This document shows, one piece after another, positions 17,919 to 25,638 of a DNA stretch of 64,000 nt. The DNA comes from JACCSI01 sp035575715. GTDB taxonomy: Bacteria > Acidobacteriota > Vicinamibacteria > Vicinamibacterales > UBA2999. Numbering within the stretch: position 1 is the stretch's first letter; every line of letters begins with the position of its first letter. The translations under genes were made by a program, and so were the position numbers. The stretch lies in NCBI GenBank assembly GCA_035575715.1, contig DATLXN010000019.1, positions 1 through 64,000 of the forward strand. Direction: 5' to 3'. A model generated the notes under the pieces. That model had not been told where the DNA came from. It was given only the letters and a program-made list of their open reading frames with translations, and ran no database searches.

Positions 17919-18464
17919 CTACGCGTTCTCTATCAGTTGCTCGCGCACTTTTTCGAGCTGCGTGCGCACGCTGCCGTCGTAGACCGTGCTGCCGATCTTG
18001 GCCACGACGCCACCGATCAGCGACGGATCGACGGAGGTTTCAATCTGCACGTGCTTGCCGGTCAGCTTGGCCAGACTCTGTTCGAGTCCCCTGGTGTTGT
18101 CCGGCGTCAACGGCGTGGCCGAGGTGACCTGCGCGCGGACGGTGTTGCCGTGCGCCAGCAGGCGTTCGCGGTAGACGTCGAGCAGCACCGGCAGCAGTTC
18201 GAGGCGGCCCTTCTCGGCGAGCATGTTCAGGAGCTTGACCAGCGGCGAGGCGGCGCCCACTTTCTCGGCGATCGCGCGAATGACGTTGGCCCGCACGGTG
18301 ACCGGGACGCCGTGGCTGGTCAGCGCGCGGCGCAAGTCGGCGGTCTGCTCCATCGCGGTGACGATCGACGTCAGGTCGCGTTCGATCTGAGTCGCGTCGG
18401 ATTCCTGCAGCGCGACGTCGAGCAGCGCTTTGGCGTAGCGCGTCGCCGAGGTCCTAACTGACAC
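17919..18464 (-). CDS. atpH: ATP synthase delta subunit
   Basis: 181 residues with a GTG start at 18,464. RYAKALLDVA at the N-terminus and the C-terminal SLIGGVVAKIGSTVYDGSV signature are characteristic of delta/OSCP. It links F1 to the peripheral stalk. The start overlaps the end of atpF by 11 bp. Confidence 0.94.
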   Translation of the reverse strand: MSVRTSATRYAKALLDVALQESDATQIERDLTSIVTAMEQTADLRRALTSHGVPVTVRANVIRAIAEKVGAASPLVKLLNMLAEKGRLELLPVLLDVYRERLLAHGNTVRAQVTSATPLTPDNTRGLEQSLAKLTGKHVQIETSVDPSLIGGVVAKIGSTVYDGSVRTQLEKVREQLIENA

Positions 18465-19149
18465 GGTGATCGCCTTTCACTTGATCGAGATAGCGATCGA
18501 CGAGGCGCGCCTGGTCGGCGGCGGTGATGTGCTGCTGGATCCGTTCGCCGGCCAACTGCACCGAGAGATTCGCGGTGTGCTCGACGAGGTCGCGCTTGGC
18601 GAGGCGGAGCTGCACTTCGATCTCGCGACGGGTCTGTTCGAGCAACCGGTCGCGGTCAGCGGCGGCCTGCGCCGAAATGCGGCGCTCTTCGGCGGCGATC
18701 TCTTCGGCGCCGCGCGTCCGCAGTGCGTCGATTTCGCCGGGCAGGGCTTTCAGCTTGCGTTCGAGTTCGGCGAGTTGCGCGGTGGCAGCCGCCTTGATGT
18801 TGGCCGCTTCAACCAGCTCGTGACGGATCGAGCCGTGACGATCGCGCAGGTAGTTCGACATCGGTTCTTTGAAAAACCACCACAGACCGAACGCCAGAAT
18901 CAGGAAGTTGGCCGTCGGCCACATCAGGCTTTCGAGCATCGACGGGTGATGTTCGGCGTCGGCTTCGGCGTGTTCGGCGTCGGGGCCGTGCGCGGCCTCT
19001 CCCTGTGCAGCAGCAGCGGTTCCGGCGGCGACCGGTGCTTGAGCGGCGCCTTGCGGATTAGGCACGGGGTGTTCCTGCGCGACCGCGGGTGCGGGCCCGA
19101 GAATCAGCGCGAACATAGCGCTCGCGGTGAGGGTGAGGACCTTGTTCAT
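18454..19149 (-). CDS. atpF: ATP synthase b subunit with a signal-peptide-like N-terminal extension
   Basis: 231 residues from the ATG at 19,149. This start gives a secretion-signal-like leader (MNKVLTLTASAMFALILGPAPAVAQ) followed by an Ala/His/Glu-rich linker of about 45 residues. The canonical membrane helix NFLILAFGLWWFFKEPM and a long stator coiled coil come next. A GTG at 19,194, 2 bp after the b' stop, would add 15 residues. Standard b subunits begin at the membrane helix, so the exported leader is an extra feature. It forms the peripheral stalk with b'. Confidence 0.88.
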   Translation of the reverse strand: MNKVLTLTASAMFALILGPAPAVAQEHPVPNPQGAAQAPVAAGTAAAAQGEAAHGPDAEHAEADAEHHPSMLESLMWPTANFLILAFGLWWFFKEPMSNYLRDRHGSIRHELVEAANIKAAATAQLAELERKLKALPGEIDALRTRGAEEIAAEERRISAQAAADRDRLLEQTRREIEVQLRLAKRDLVEHTANLSVQLAGERIQQHITAADQARLVDRYLDQVKGDHRVS

Positions 19150-19196
19150 TAATTCACAAGCGCGGTGGCGGGAGAGCGCAGGCTGGCTCATCACGG

Positions 19197-19619
19197 CTAC
19201 GACGCTCGACCCAGAACGCGGGAAACAATGGCGCCAGCGAGGGTGTCGGCTTCACGATCCAATGAGGCGCGGGCGTCGTCCGCCTGTTGCTTGACGCGGC
19301 GCGTCGCATCGCTCAGTTCGCGTTCCACCCCGGCGCGCGTTTCCGTGAGTAATGCGGCGCGTTGATCCAGCGCGGTGCGACGCTTGTCGTCCATCTGGCG
19401 GTAGACGTCCGAACGCGCGGCGTTCAGCTGCTGGGTGTATTCGGTGGTCGCTGCGGTCGCGCGCTCCGAAGCCGACTGCGCGAGGCTGCGCGCATCGCTC
19501 ACCGCTCTCGACCGCGCTTCAATCACGCGCAGGATCGGTTGGAAAATGAGCGAGTTGAGTAAATAGGTGGTCAGGAGCAGAAACCCGATCACCCAAAGGA
19601 CGGTGATATCCGGGATCAC
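19197..19619 (-). CDS. atpF': ATP synthase b' subunit
   Basis: 140 residues: one N-terminal membrane helix (ITVLWVIGFLLLTTYLLNSLIF) followed by the QPILRVIEAR block and an Ala/Arg/Glu-rich coiled coil. A b plus b' pair makes a heterodimeric stator, as in photosynthetic and several other phyla. It is the first gene of this ATP synthase cluster; a and c subunit genes do not precede it. The 146 bp to selD hold AT-rich sequence that probably contains the operon promoter. Confidence 0.88.
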   Translation of the reverse strand: MIPDITVLWVIGFLLLTTYLLNSLIFQPILRVIEARSRAVSDARSLAQSASERATAATTEYTQQLNAARSDVYRQMDDKRRTALDQRAALLTETRAGVERELSDATRRVKQQADDARASLDREADTLAGAIVSRVLGRAS

Positions 19620-19765
19620 AGCTGCGTGCCTCGCACCGAGGGTGGCACCCCGTTACAGGAACGTAGGCGCGAAAAAATGAATGGGAACAAACAGTTGTTT
19701 ATACCACACCGCCTGACTGCGTTCGGGCGCCGTGGAGTGTCGGGCAATTCTTTGTTTAGGCTGTT

Positions 19766-20812
19766 TCACCTAATATTGAGGAGATGGGCGCCGCGCGGGG
19801 CGACCGACCCTATCCGAGCCGCCGGCACACCCGCGGCGGTCAGGGTCTGGAGCGCAAAGTCAGCCTGAAGCTGTTCCAAGCTGATCAGCAGACCGCCTGA
19901 CGTCTGCGGATCAAAGAGGAGATCCTGCCATTCGGCCGGAATACCCTTCGCGAAATCCACGCCTGCCGCGAAGTGGTCACGGTTCGCGGTCATGCCGCCA
20001 GACTGGTTCTTGCGGGCGATCTCGAGGACCCCGTCAAATACCGGGACATCCGAGGCGCGAATGTTCAACGTCACGTTGCTGCCGGCCGCCATTTCGCTGG
20101 CGTGACCGATGAAACCAAAGCCGGTGATGTCGGTGCATGCGTGCACCCCGCTGACCGCGGTCAGCGCCTCGGCAGCGGCGCGATTCAGCGTGCGCATCGA
20201 CAGCGTCGCCGCATCGACGAGCGACTGGCTGGCGCGACCGAACTTGATCGCGGTGCCGACCACGCCGGTGCCGAGCGATTTGGTCAGGATCAGGGCGTCA
20301 CCGGGCTGCGCGCCGCTGTTGGTCAGCATCCGTTTGGGATCAACGGCGCCGGTGACCGCATACCCGAATTTGATCTCTTCGTCCTGGACCGTATGCCCGC
20401 CAAGCAGCGCGACTCCCGCCTCGCGCAGGACGTCGTATCCGCCCTTGAAGATCTGGGCGATGCTCTCGTGATCGAGGCCGCTTTTCGGAAATCCGGCGAT
20501 GGCCAGCGCGGTGAGCGGCCGCCCGCCCATGGCATAGACGTCGCTCAGCGAATTGGCCGCGGCAATTTGTCCGTAGGTATAGGGGTCATCGACGATCGGC
20601 GTGAAGAAGTCGACGGTCTGGACCAGCGCCGGTCCCCCCTCCCACTCGAACACACCGGCATCGTCATGCGTCCTGAAGTCGACCAGGATTCGCGGATCAG
20701 TTTGCGCCGGAAGATTGCTCAGGACCTGAGCGAGCTCGCCAGGGGCGAGTTTGCTCGCTCAACCAGCGCAGCTGACCATTTCGGTCAACCGGCGCTTTGC
20801 AAATAAGGACAT
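19766..20812 (-). CDS. selD: Selenide, water dikinase SelD, probably containing selenocysteine
   Basis: It makes selenophosphate from selenide and ATP for selenocysteine and selenouridine synthesis. The simple open frame begins only at a GTG at 20,653, but the same frame upstream keeps reading SelD (DPRILVDFRTHDDAGV) up to one TGA at 20,759-20,761. Beyond the TGA it reads MSLFAKRRLTEMVSCAG from an ATG at 20,812. The TGA falls exactly at the catalytic Cys position (G-[C/U]-x-x-K; here G-U-A-S-K). Decoded as Sec, the protein is 348 residues, the normal length for the family. A strong hairpin starts at the TGA. ATP/Mg-binding DFFTPIVDDPY and GGHTVQDEEIKFG blocks follow. The start is 23 bp after parB. 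Confidence 0.9.
20728..20760 (-). promoter_or_regulatory. Putative bacterial SECIS hairpin in selD
   Basis: Directly after the in-frame UGA the minus-strand RNA can fold GAGCGAG/CTCGCTC (7 bp), a CAAA bulge on the 5' side, then CTCGCC/GGCGAG (6 bp) closed by a CCU loop. The apical loop lies 16 nt after the UGA, within the distance known for SelB-recognised bacterial SECIS elements. The structure is read from the sequence; SelB binding is inferred. Confidence 0.7.
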
Positions 20813-20835
20813 GGCGCCATTGTATCCGCGCCAGG

Positions 20836-21711
20836 TCAGCGTTCGGTGAGGTACTCGTAGATCCGCTGCAGCTCGTTCTCGTTCGCGAACGCGATCTCGA
20901 GCGAACCGCCCTTGCCACGCCTCTTGATCTCGACTTGCGTGCCGAGCTTGAGACGCAGCTGCTCTTCAGCCGCCCGGGTATGCACGTCTTTGGTCCTGGC
21001 CGGCTTGGCCGGGTCGGCCCCACCGCCAGCGGGTGCAGCCTTCTTGACGATCGCTTCGGTCTCTCGCACCGACAGATTGCGCGCGAGCACGTCGCGCGCA
21101 ACGCGCCGTTGTTCGCCTTCACTCGCGAGGGAGACGATGGCGCGCGCGTGGCCCATCGACAGGCGCCCGGACGCGACTTCGGCGCGCACTTCGTCGGGGA
21201 GTTTGAGCAGCCGCAGCGTGTTGGCCACCGACGACCGATCCTTGCCGACCTGCGCCGCGACATCCTCGTGGCGCAGGCCGAACTCGTTGACCAGTCGCTG
21301 GTATGCCTGCGCCTCTTCGATCGGGTTGAGATTCTCGCGCTGGATGTTTTCAATCAGCGCCATCTCGAGCCGGCGTTTCTTCTCGCTGCTGTTTACCTCT
21401 TTGATGAACACCGGGACCTTGTGCAGGCCAGCCCGCTGCGATGCGCGCCAGCGGCGCTCGCCGGCGATGATCTGATACCGCTGCCCCTCGACGCGGCGCA
21501 CCACGATCGGCTGAATCACGCCGTTCGCCTTGATCGATCGCGCCAACTCCTCGAGGCGATCCTCGTCCATCGCGCCCCGCGGTTGATAGTCGTTGGGTTC
21601 GAGCAGATCGATATCGACTTCAAGTGAGGCGCGCGGTGTCGACAGGGTGTCGGGCGCGTCGGGAATCAGCGCGCTGAGGCCTTTGCCCAACGCCGGTTTG
21701 CGATCAGCCAT
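20836..21711 (-). CDS. parB: Chromosome-partitioning protein ParB
   Basis: 291 residues. N-terminal LGKGLSALIP, then the CTP-binding ParB domain with GERRWRA near residue 95. A helix-turn-helix region (LRHEDVAAQVGKDRSSVANTL) recognises parS, and a C-terminal dimerisation segment follows a Lys/Ala linker. It loads at parS, spreads as a clamp and works with ParA to segregate origins. The start overlaps parA by 8 bp. Confidence 0.95.
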   Translation of the reverse strand: MADRKPALGKGLSALIPDAPDTLSTPRASLEVDIDLLEPNDYQPRGAMDEDRLEELARSIKANGVIQPIVVRRVEGQRYQIIAGERRWRASQRAGLHKVPVFIKEVNSSEKKRRLEMALIENIQRENLNPIEEAQAYQRLVNEFGLRHEDVAAQVGKDRSSVANTLRLLKLPDEVRAEVASGRLSMGHARAIVSLASEGEQRRVARDVLARNLSVRETEAIVKKAAPAGGGADPAKPARTKDVHTRAAEEQLRLKLGTQVEIKRRGKGGSLEIAFANENELQRIYEYLTER

Positions 21712-22546
21712 GTGCGTTCTCTGAATTGTGATCTAACACTTCGCGCGCGAGCGCCGCGTAGGCTTCGGCGCCGCGTGATTTTGCGTCGTAGGTCATCGCC
21801 GGCATGCCGTGACTCGGTGCCTCGGCAAGCCGGACGTTGCGCGGAATGACCGTCTTGTAAACCTTGTCTTTGAAGAATTCCCGCACGTCACGCGCGACCT
21901 GTTGTCCCAGGTTGGTGCGGTCATCATTCATCGTCAGCAAGACACCTTCGATGTCGAGATCGGGGTTGAGCGAGGCGCGAACGCGACGCAGTGTGGCCAC
22001 CAGATCGGCGAGACCTTCGAGCGCGAAGTACTCACAGTGCAACGGGATCAGCACGCTGTCCGCGGCAACGAGAGCATTCAGTGTCAGCAAGCCAAGCGAC
22101 GGCGGACAGTCGATGACGATGAAGCGATAGCGCGCGCGCAGCGGCTCGAGGAACGTCCGCAGGCGTTTGTCGCGATCGGCCACTGAGATCAGTTCGATCT
22201 CGGCGCCGGCAAGGTCGCGAGTGGCCGGAATCACGGTGAGGTGATCGATGGCCGACGCGAGCAAAAAGTCTTCCGCGACCGCGTCGTCACTGGTCAGCGC
22301 CTGGTAGATCGTTCCGCCGGGGGCGAGTTGACCTTTCAAACCGACACCGCTGGTCGCGTTTCCCTGGGGGTCGAGATCGACGAGCAACGTCGGCGCACCG
22401 GCAAGCGCACATGCCGCGGCCAGATTGATCGCCGTCGTCGTTTTGCCGACACCGCCCTTCTGGTTGGTGATAGCGATGACTTTGCCGCGCCGGCCGATAC
22501 GCGGCGAAGCAGATTTGGCGGCAGACTCTAACTCGGGCGGAATCAT
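21704..22546 (-). CDS. parA: Chromosome-partitioning ATPase ParA
   Basis: 280 residues. Deviant Walker A KGGVGKTTTAINLA near residue 30, VDLDPQGNATSG and IDCPPSLGLLTLNAL (Walker B) identify a ParA/Soj ATPase that moves ParB-parS complexes over the nucleoid. It overlaps parB downstream. A parS-type site lies 88 bp upstream of its start. Confidence 0.95.
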   Translation of the reverse strand: MIPPELESAAKSASPRIGRRGKVIAITNQKGGVGKTTTAINLAAACALAGAPTLLVDLDPQGNATSGVGLKGQLAPGGTIYQALTSDDAVAEDFLLASAIDHLTVIPATRDLAGAEIELISVADRDKRLRTFLEPLRARYRFIVIDCPPSLGLLTLNALVAADSVLIPLHCEYFALEGLADLVATLRRVRASLNPDLDIEGVLLTMNDDRTNLGQQVARDVREFFKDKVYKTVIPRNVRLAEAPSHGMPAMTYDAKSRGAEAYAALAREVLDHNSENAHG

Positions 22547-22633
22547 TTAGGTTTAATGACCAAAACACAACGCCGCATGTCGGTTCGGCTCGGCGAGTTT
22601 ACCGTGGGAACCACTTCAGAGCAAGGTGTGTAC

Positions 22634-22647
22634 GTTCCACGTGGAAC
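22634..22647. promoter_or_regulatory. parS-like site between parA and rsmG
   Basis: GTTCCACGTGGAAC is a perfect 14-bp palindrome that matches the core of the parS consensus TGTTnCACGTGnAACA. The outermost bases (C and T) differ. It sits next to parAB near the origin, as expected. Confidence 0.8.
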
Positions 22648-22653
22648 TCCAAC

Positions 22654-23313
22654 TCAGCCAATGGATGTCTTGTTGAGGATTACGAGGCGGGAACGGAGAG
22701 ATTCGACCAGAGGATAGGTGGCTAGCCAGCTGAGAGGTGGCGCGACGGACTCAGGCTCCTTACCGGCGGGGCCTCGGAACAGGAACAATTGACCGCGGGG
22801 CTTGAGGAAAGCCTGCAGACTTGTCAGTGTGCGCGGCTCGACTCGAACCGCACGAATCGTGACCAAGTCGAGGCTTTCGTGCAGCTCAGGACGCGCGAGC
22901 AGTTCCTCGAAACGGGAAGTCTCAACCATCGCGCGATTCAAATCAAGTTCGCGCACCGCTTCGCGCAGGAAGACGGCCTTGCGGGTCTTAGACTCCACCA
23001 TCCTGAGCTGTAGCCGTGGCGCCGCCAGGGCGAATGGGATGGCCGGTGAGCCGCCGCCGGACCCGATATCAATCACCGTGGTTGCCTCCGGCGGCACATG
23101 ACGGGCCGCCACCACCGGCTCAATCAGTAAGCGGTCAACGGCGTCGTCTTCGCCCGCCGGTTCGAGCTTGAACGCCGTGAGATTGATCTTGGCGTTCCAT
23201 TTGGACAGCAGCGCGTAATAGCGCTCCAGAGCGGTGGCTAACTCGGGAGCCAGATCGAGACCGGCCCGCTTGGCACGCCGGCGAAGCCTGTCCCGGAACT
23301 CGCGTGTGCTCAC
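22654..23313 (-). CDS. rsmG: 16S rRNA (guanine527-N7)-methyltransferase
   Basis: 219-residue SAM-dependent enzyme. It shows YYALLSKWNAKINLTAF, the SAM-binding VIDIGSGGGSPAIPFAL near residue 80, and LVTIRAVRVEP. It methylates G527 of 16S rRNA. It overlaps the mnmG stop by 4 bp; the mnmG-rsmG-parA-parB order is the classical origin cluster. Confidence 0.94.
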   Translation of the reverse strand: MSTREFRDRLRRRAKRAGLDLAPELATALERYYALLSKWNAKINLTAFKLEPAGEDDAVDRLLIEPVVAARHVPPEATTVIDIGSGGGSPAIPFALAAPRLQLRMVESKTRKAVFLREAVRELDLNRAMVETSRFEELLARPELHESLDLVTIRAVRVEPRTLTSLQAFLKPRGQLFLFRGPAGKEPESVAPPLSWLATYPLVESLRSRLVILNKTSIG

Positions 23314-25163
23314 CCCTGCGCCTCACCGCGACGCAGGTAGGCGGAGACCACCGCCACCGCGGCGGGCGTTGCGCCGGGGATCCGCAACGCCTGACCCAGC
23401 GTTTCGGGGCGGACCTGCGAAAAGCGCTGCACGAGTTCGCGCGAGAGTCCCGGGATACGCTCGAAGGCAAAGTCCCGCGGGATTCGGACGTGTTCCTGCT
23501 TGCGGCTACGCTCGACAGACTGCGACTGGCGCTGCAAATAGCCCGCATACTTGACGGTGGTCTCTGCCGACACCAGATCCAGTTCGCGGTCATCAGGGTC
23601 GATCGTCAGCATGACATCGCCTGAATCATGGAGACCGGCCAAGGTGGTGTCTTGCTGGCGCAAAGCCTGAGCTGCCGTGACCCGCGCGCCGGTGGCAACC
23701 TTTACCGACGTCCGGCTCAGGCTCTCCAAATTGGCCTCATACCTAAAGCGACGCCCCTCAAAACGCTCCCAGCGGTCGTCATCCACCACCCCCACAGCCC
23801 GGCCTTTCGGCGTCAGGCGCAGGTCAGCATTGTCGACGCGGAGCAACAGACGATGCTCGGCTCGGGAGGTAAACATTCGGTAGGGCTCCAGGCATCCTTT
23901 GGTCACCAGGTCGTCGACCATGATGCCGATATACGCCTCGTCGCGGCCGAGACTCAGCGCGGTCGCGTCCTGGGCATGGCGGCCGGCATTAATCCCCGCG
24001 AGCAGCCCTTGCCCGGCTGCTTCCTCATAGCCGGACGTTCCATTGATCTGGCCAGCGAGGAACAGCCCGTCGACTCGTTTGGTTTCGAGCGTCGAGCGCA
24101 ATTCGGTGGGCTGTATGAAGTCATATTCAACGGCGTAGCCCGGACGCAGCATTTCGGCCTTCTCGAGCCCCGGCAGCGCGTGAATGAGCATTTCCTGCAG
24201 TTCGCCCGGCAAGCTCATCGAAAATCCATTGACGTAGATTTCTTCGACGTCCAGACCCTCGGGCTCAAGGAACAGCTGATGCCGCTCGCGATGCGGAAAG
24301 CGCATCACCTTATCTTCGAGCGAAGGGCAGTAGCGAGGCCCCACCCCGGCAATTTGTCCATTAAACAACGGTGATTCGTTGATATTCTCGCGCACCAGCC
24401 GATGGACTTCGTCTGTCGTGTGCAGCAGGTGGCAGACAACCCGGTTGGTCGGCGTCGCGGTCGCCATGAACGAGAATGGCGTGGCAGGCTCGTCGCCCTG
24501 TTCCACGTGGAACACCCCCGCTCGCACCTGACCATCAAAATCAATTGACCGGCGCGCAAGGCGCGGCGGAGTGCCTGTTTTGAGGCGTCCCCACTGGAAC
24601 CCAAACGACTTGAGCGATTCGGCGAGTTCGCGGGATGGAGGCTCACCGGCACGTCCAGAGGGACGCTGGTCGCGACCGACGTGCACCAGGCCATTGAGAA
24701 ACGTGCCGGTCGTAATCACGAGCGCCGAGCACAGGACTTCGCGGCCGTCTTCGAATGACAGGCCAAACACACGCCCGCCTTCGGTCATGACCCGGCCGGC
24801 GCGTCCCAGAATCCACTCGATGTTGGGGTCTGCGTGGAGCGCGGCGTCAACCCAATCGCTATAAGCCCTTTTGTCTGCCTGGGCGCGAGGGGACCATACC
24901 GCGGGGCCGCGGCTGCGATTGAGCACCTTGAATTGGATTCCGGTCGCGTCAATCGCCCGGCCCATCAATCCACCGAGGGCATCTATCTCCTTGACCAGGT
25001 GGCCTTTAGCGGTTCCTCCGATCGCCGGATTACACGGCATCAAGGCAACGGTGTCCCTCGTCAGCGTGCAGAGGCCGACCGAGCAGCCAAGCCGCGCCGC
25101 AGCCCAGGCTGCCTCGACGCCGGCATGGCCGGCCCCGACGACAATGACATCGTATTTAGTCAT
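23310..25163 (-). CDS. mnmG: tRNA uridine-5-carboxymethylaminomethyl enzyme, FAD subunit MnmG
   Basis: 617 residues. FAD-binding VVGAGHAGVEAAWAAAR at the N-terminus, PCNPAIGGTAKGHLVKEIDALGG, and LAGQINGTSGYEEAAGQGL are family signatures. With MnmE it modifies the wobble uridine of several tRNAs. The gene body contains a perfect parS site (24,499-24,514). Confidence 0.96.
   Translation of the reverse strand: MTKYDVIVVGAGHAGVEAAWAAARLGCSVGLCTLTRDTVALMPCNPAIGGTAKGHLVKEIDALGGLMGRAIDATGIQFKVLNRSRGPAVWSPRAQADKRAYSDWVDAALHADPNIEWILGRAGRVMTEGGRVFGLSFEDGREVLCSALVITTGTFLNGLVHVGRDQRPSGRAGEPPSRELAESLKSFGFQWGRLKTGTPPRLARRSIDFDGQVRAGVFHVEQGDEPATPFSFMATATPTNRVVCHLLHTTDEVHRLVRENINESPLFNGQIAGVGPRYCPSLEDKVMRFPHRERHQLFLEPEGLDVEEIYVNGFSMSLPGELQEMLIHALPGLEKAEMLRPGYAVEYDFIQPTELRSTLETKRVDGLFLAGQINGTSGYEEAAGQGLLAGINAGRHAQDATALSLGRDEAYIGIMVDDLVTKGCLEPYRMFTSRAEHRLLLRVDNADLRLTPKGRAVGVVDDDRWERFEGRRFRYEANLESLSRTSVKVATGARVTAAQALRQQDTTLAGLHDSGDVMLTIDPDDRELDLVSAETTVKYAGYLQRQSQSVERSRKQEHVRIPRDFAFERIPGLSRELVQRFSQVRPETLGQALRIPGATPAAVAVVSAYLRRGEAQG
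24499..24514. promoter_or_regulatory. parS site inside mnmG
   Basis: TGTTCCACGTGGAACA is a full 16-bp palindrome that agrees with the bacterial parS consensus TGTTnCACGTGnAACA at every fixed position. It lies 2.8 kb from parA and 6 kb from the probable origin. It encodes part of MnmG at the same time. Confidence 0.9.
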
Positions 25164-25638
25164 CGATAGTTATCGGCAGATGTTAAAAACAGATTTGATC
25201 ACGATCAATGAAACACTATCAGGGATCAGGGATCAGGGATCAGTTCTGTCGAGCTGTCGAACTGTCGAACTGTCGCGCGGTCGCGGGGTCGCGCTCAACC
25301 AATGCGGGCCAGCGCGTGGAGCATCCGCCCCACCTCCGAGAATCGGCGATCAGCTTTTCAATTCGCCCTCGATCGCCCAGATGCAAAGCGGCGAGTCGGT
25401 CGCGGAACGATGTGATCGCCATGCGGTGTGTCGGTGCATGGCGCATGCCCACGTGAAAATAAGCTTTTCCGAGGGTTCCCGGAGAGGAGCGCGAGATTTT
25501 TGCATCGCAAAGTCGACTCGGTGTGGAACTTTGTGCAGCGAGACCGCGACAGAAATACGGCGAGACAGTTCGCAGATGCGGCGAGACAGTTCGACAGAAC
25601 TGATCCCTGATCCCTGATCCCTGATCCCTGATCCCTCC
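25164..25638. repeat. Composite inverted repeat filling the mnmE-mnmG gap
   Basis: The 475-bp gap begins with short AT-rich sequence. The left arm (25,216-25,295) is three GGGATCA words, GTTCTGTCGAG, then period-8 words GTCGAACT. The right arm (about 25,555-25,636) is its inverse: GCGAGACAGTTCGACAGAAC followed by five TGATCCC words ending at the mnmE stop. The 250 bp between carry a minus-strand open stretch (HVGMRHAPTHRMAITSFRDR from about 25,457) with no start that I trust and no family that I recognise. The same arm sequence recurs between gyrB and gyrA. Confidence 0.75.

Noticed and set aside
19766..20653. selD as a 295-residue protein starting at a GTG
   Set aside because: The frame upstream still encodes conserved SelD residues and the catalytic site. 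The short version would lack the active-site residue and Lys.
25240..25452. 70-residue minus-strand gene between mnmG and mnmE
   Set aside because: The internal part looks protein-like (MAITSFRDRLAALHLGD), but the C-terminus is repeat DNA, the start is unsupported and no family is recognisable. It is kept only as part of the repeat region.
25445..25460. A third parS site around CCCACGTGAAAA
   Set aside because: Only the CACGTG core and one flank agree. The left half of the palindrome is missing.
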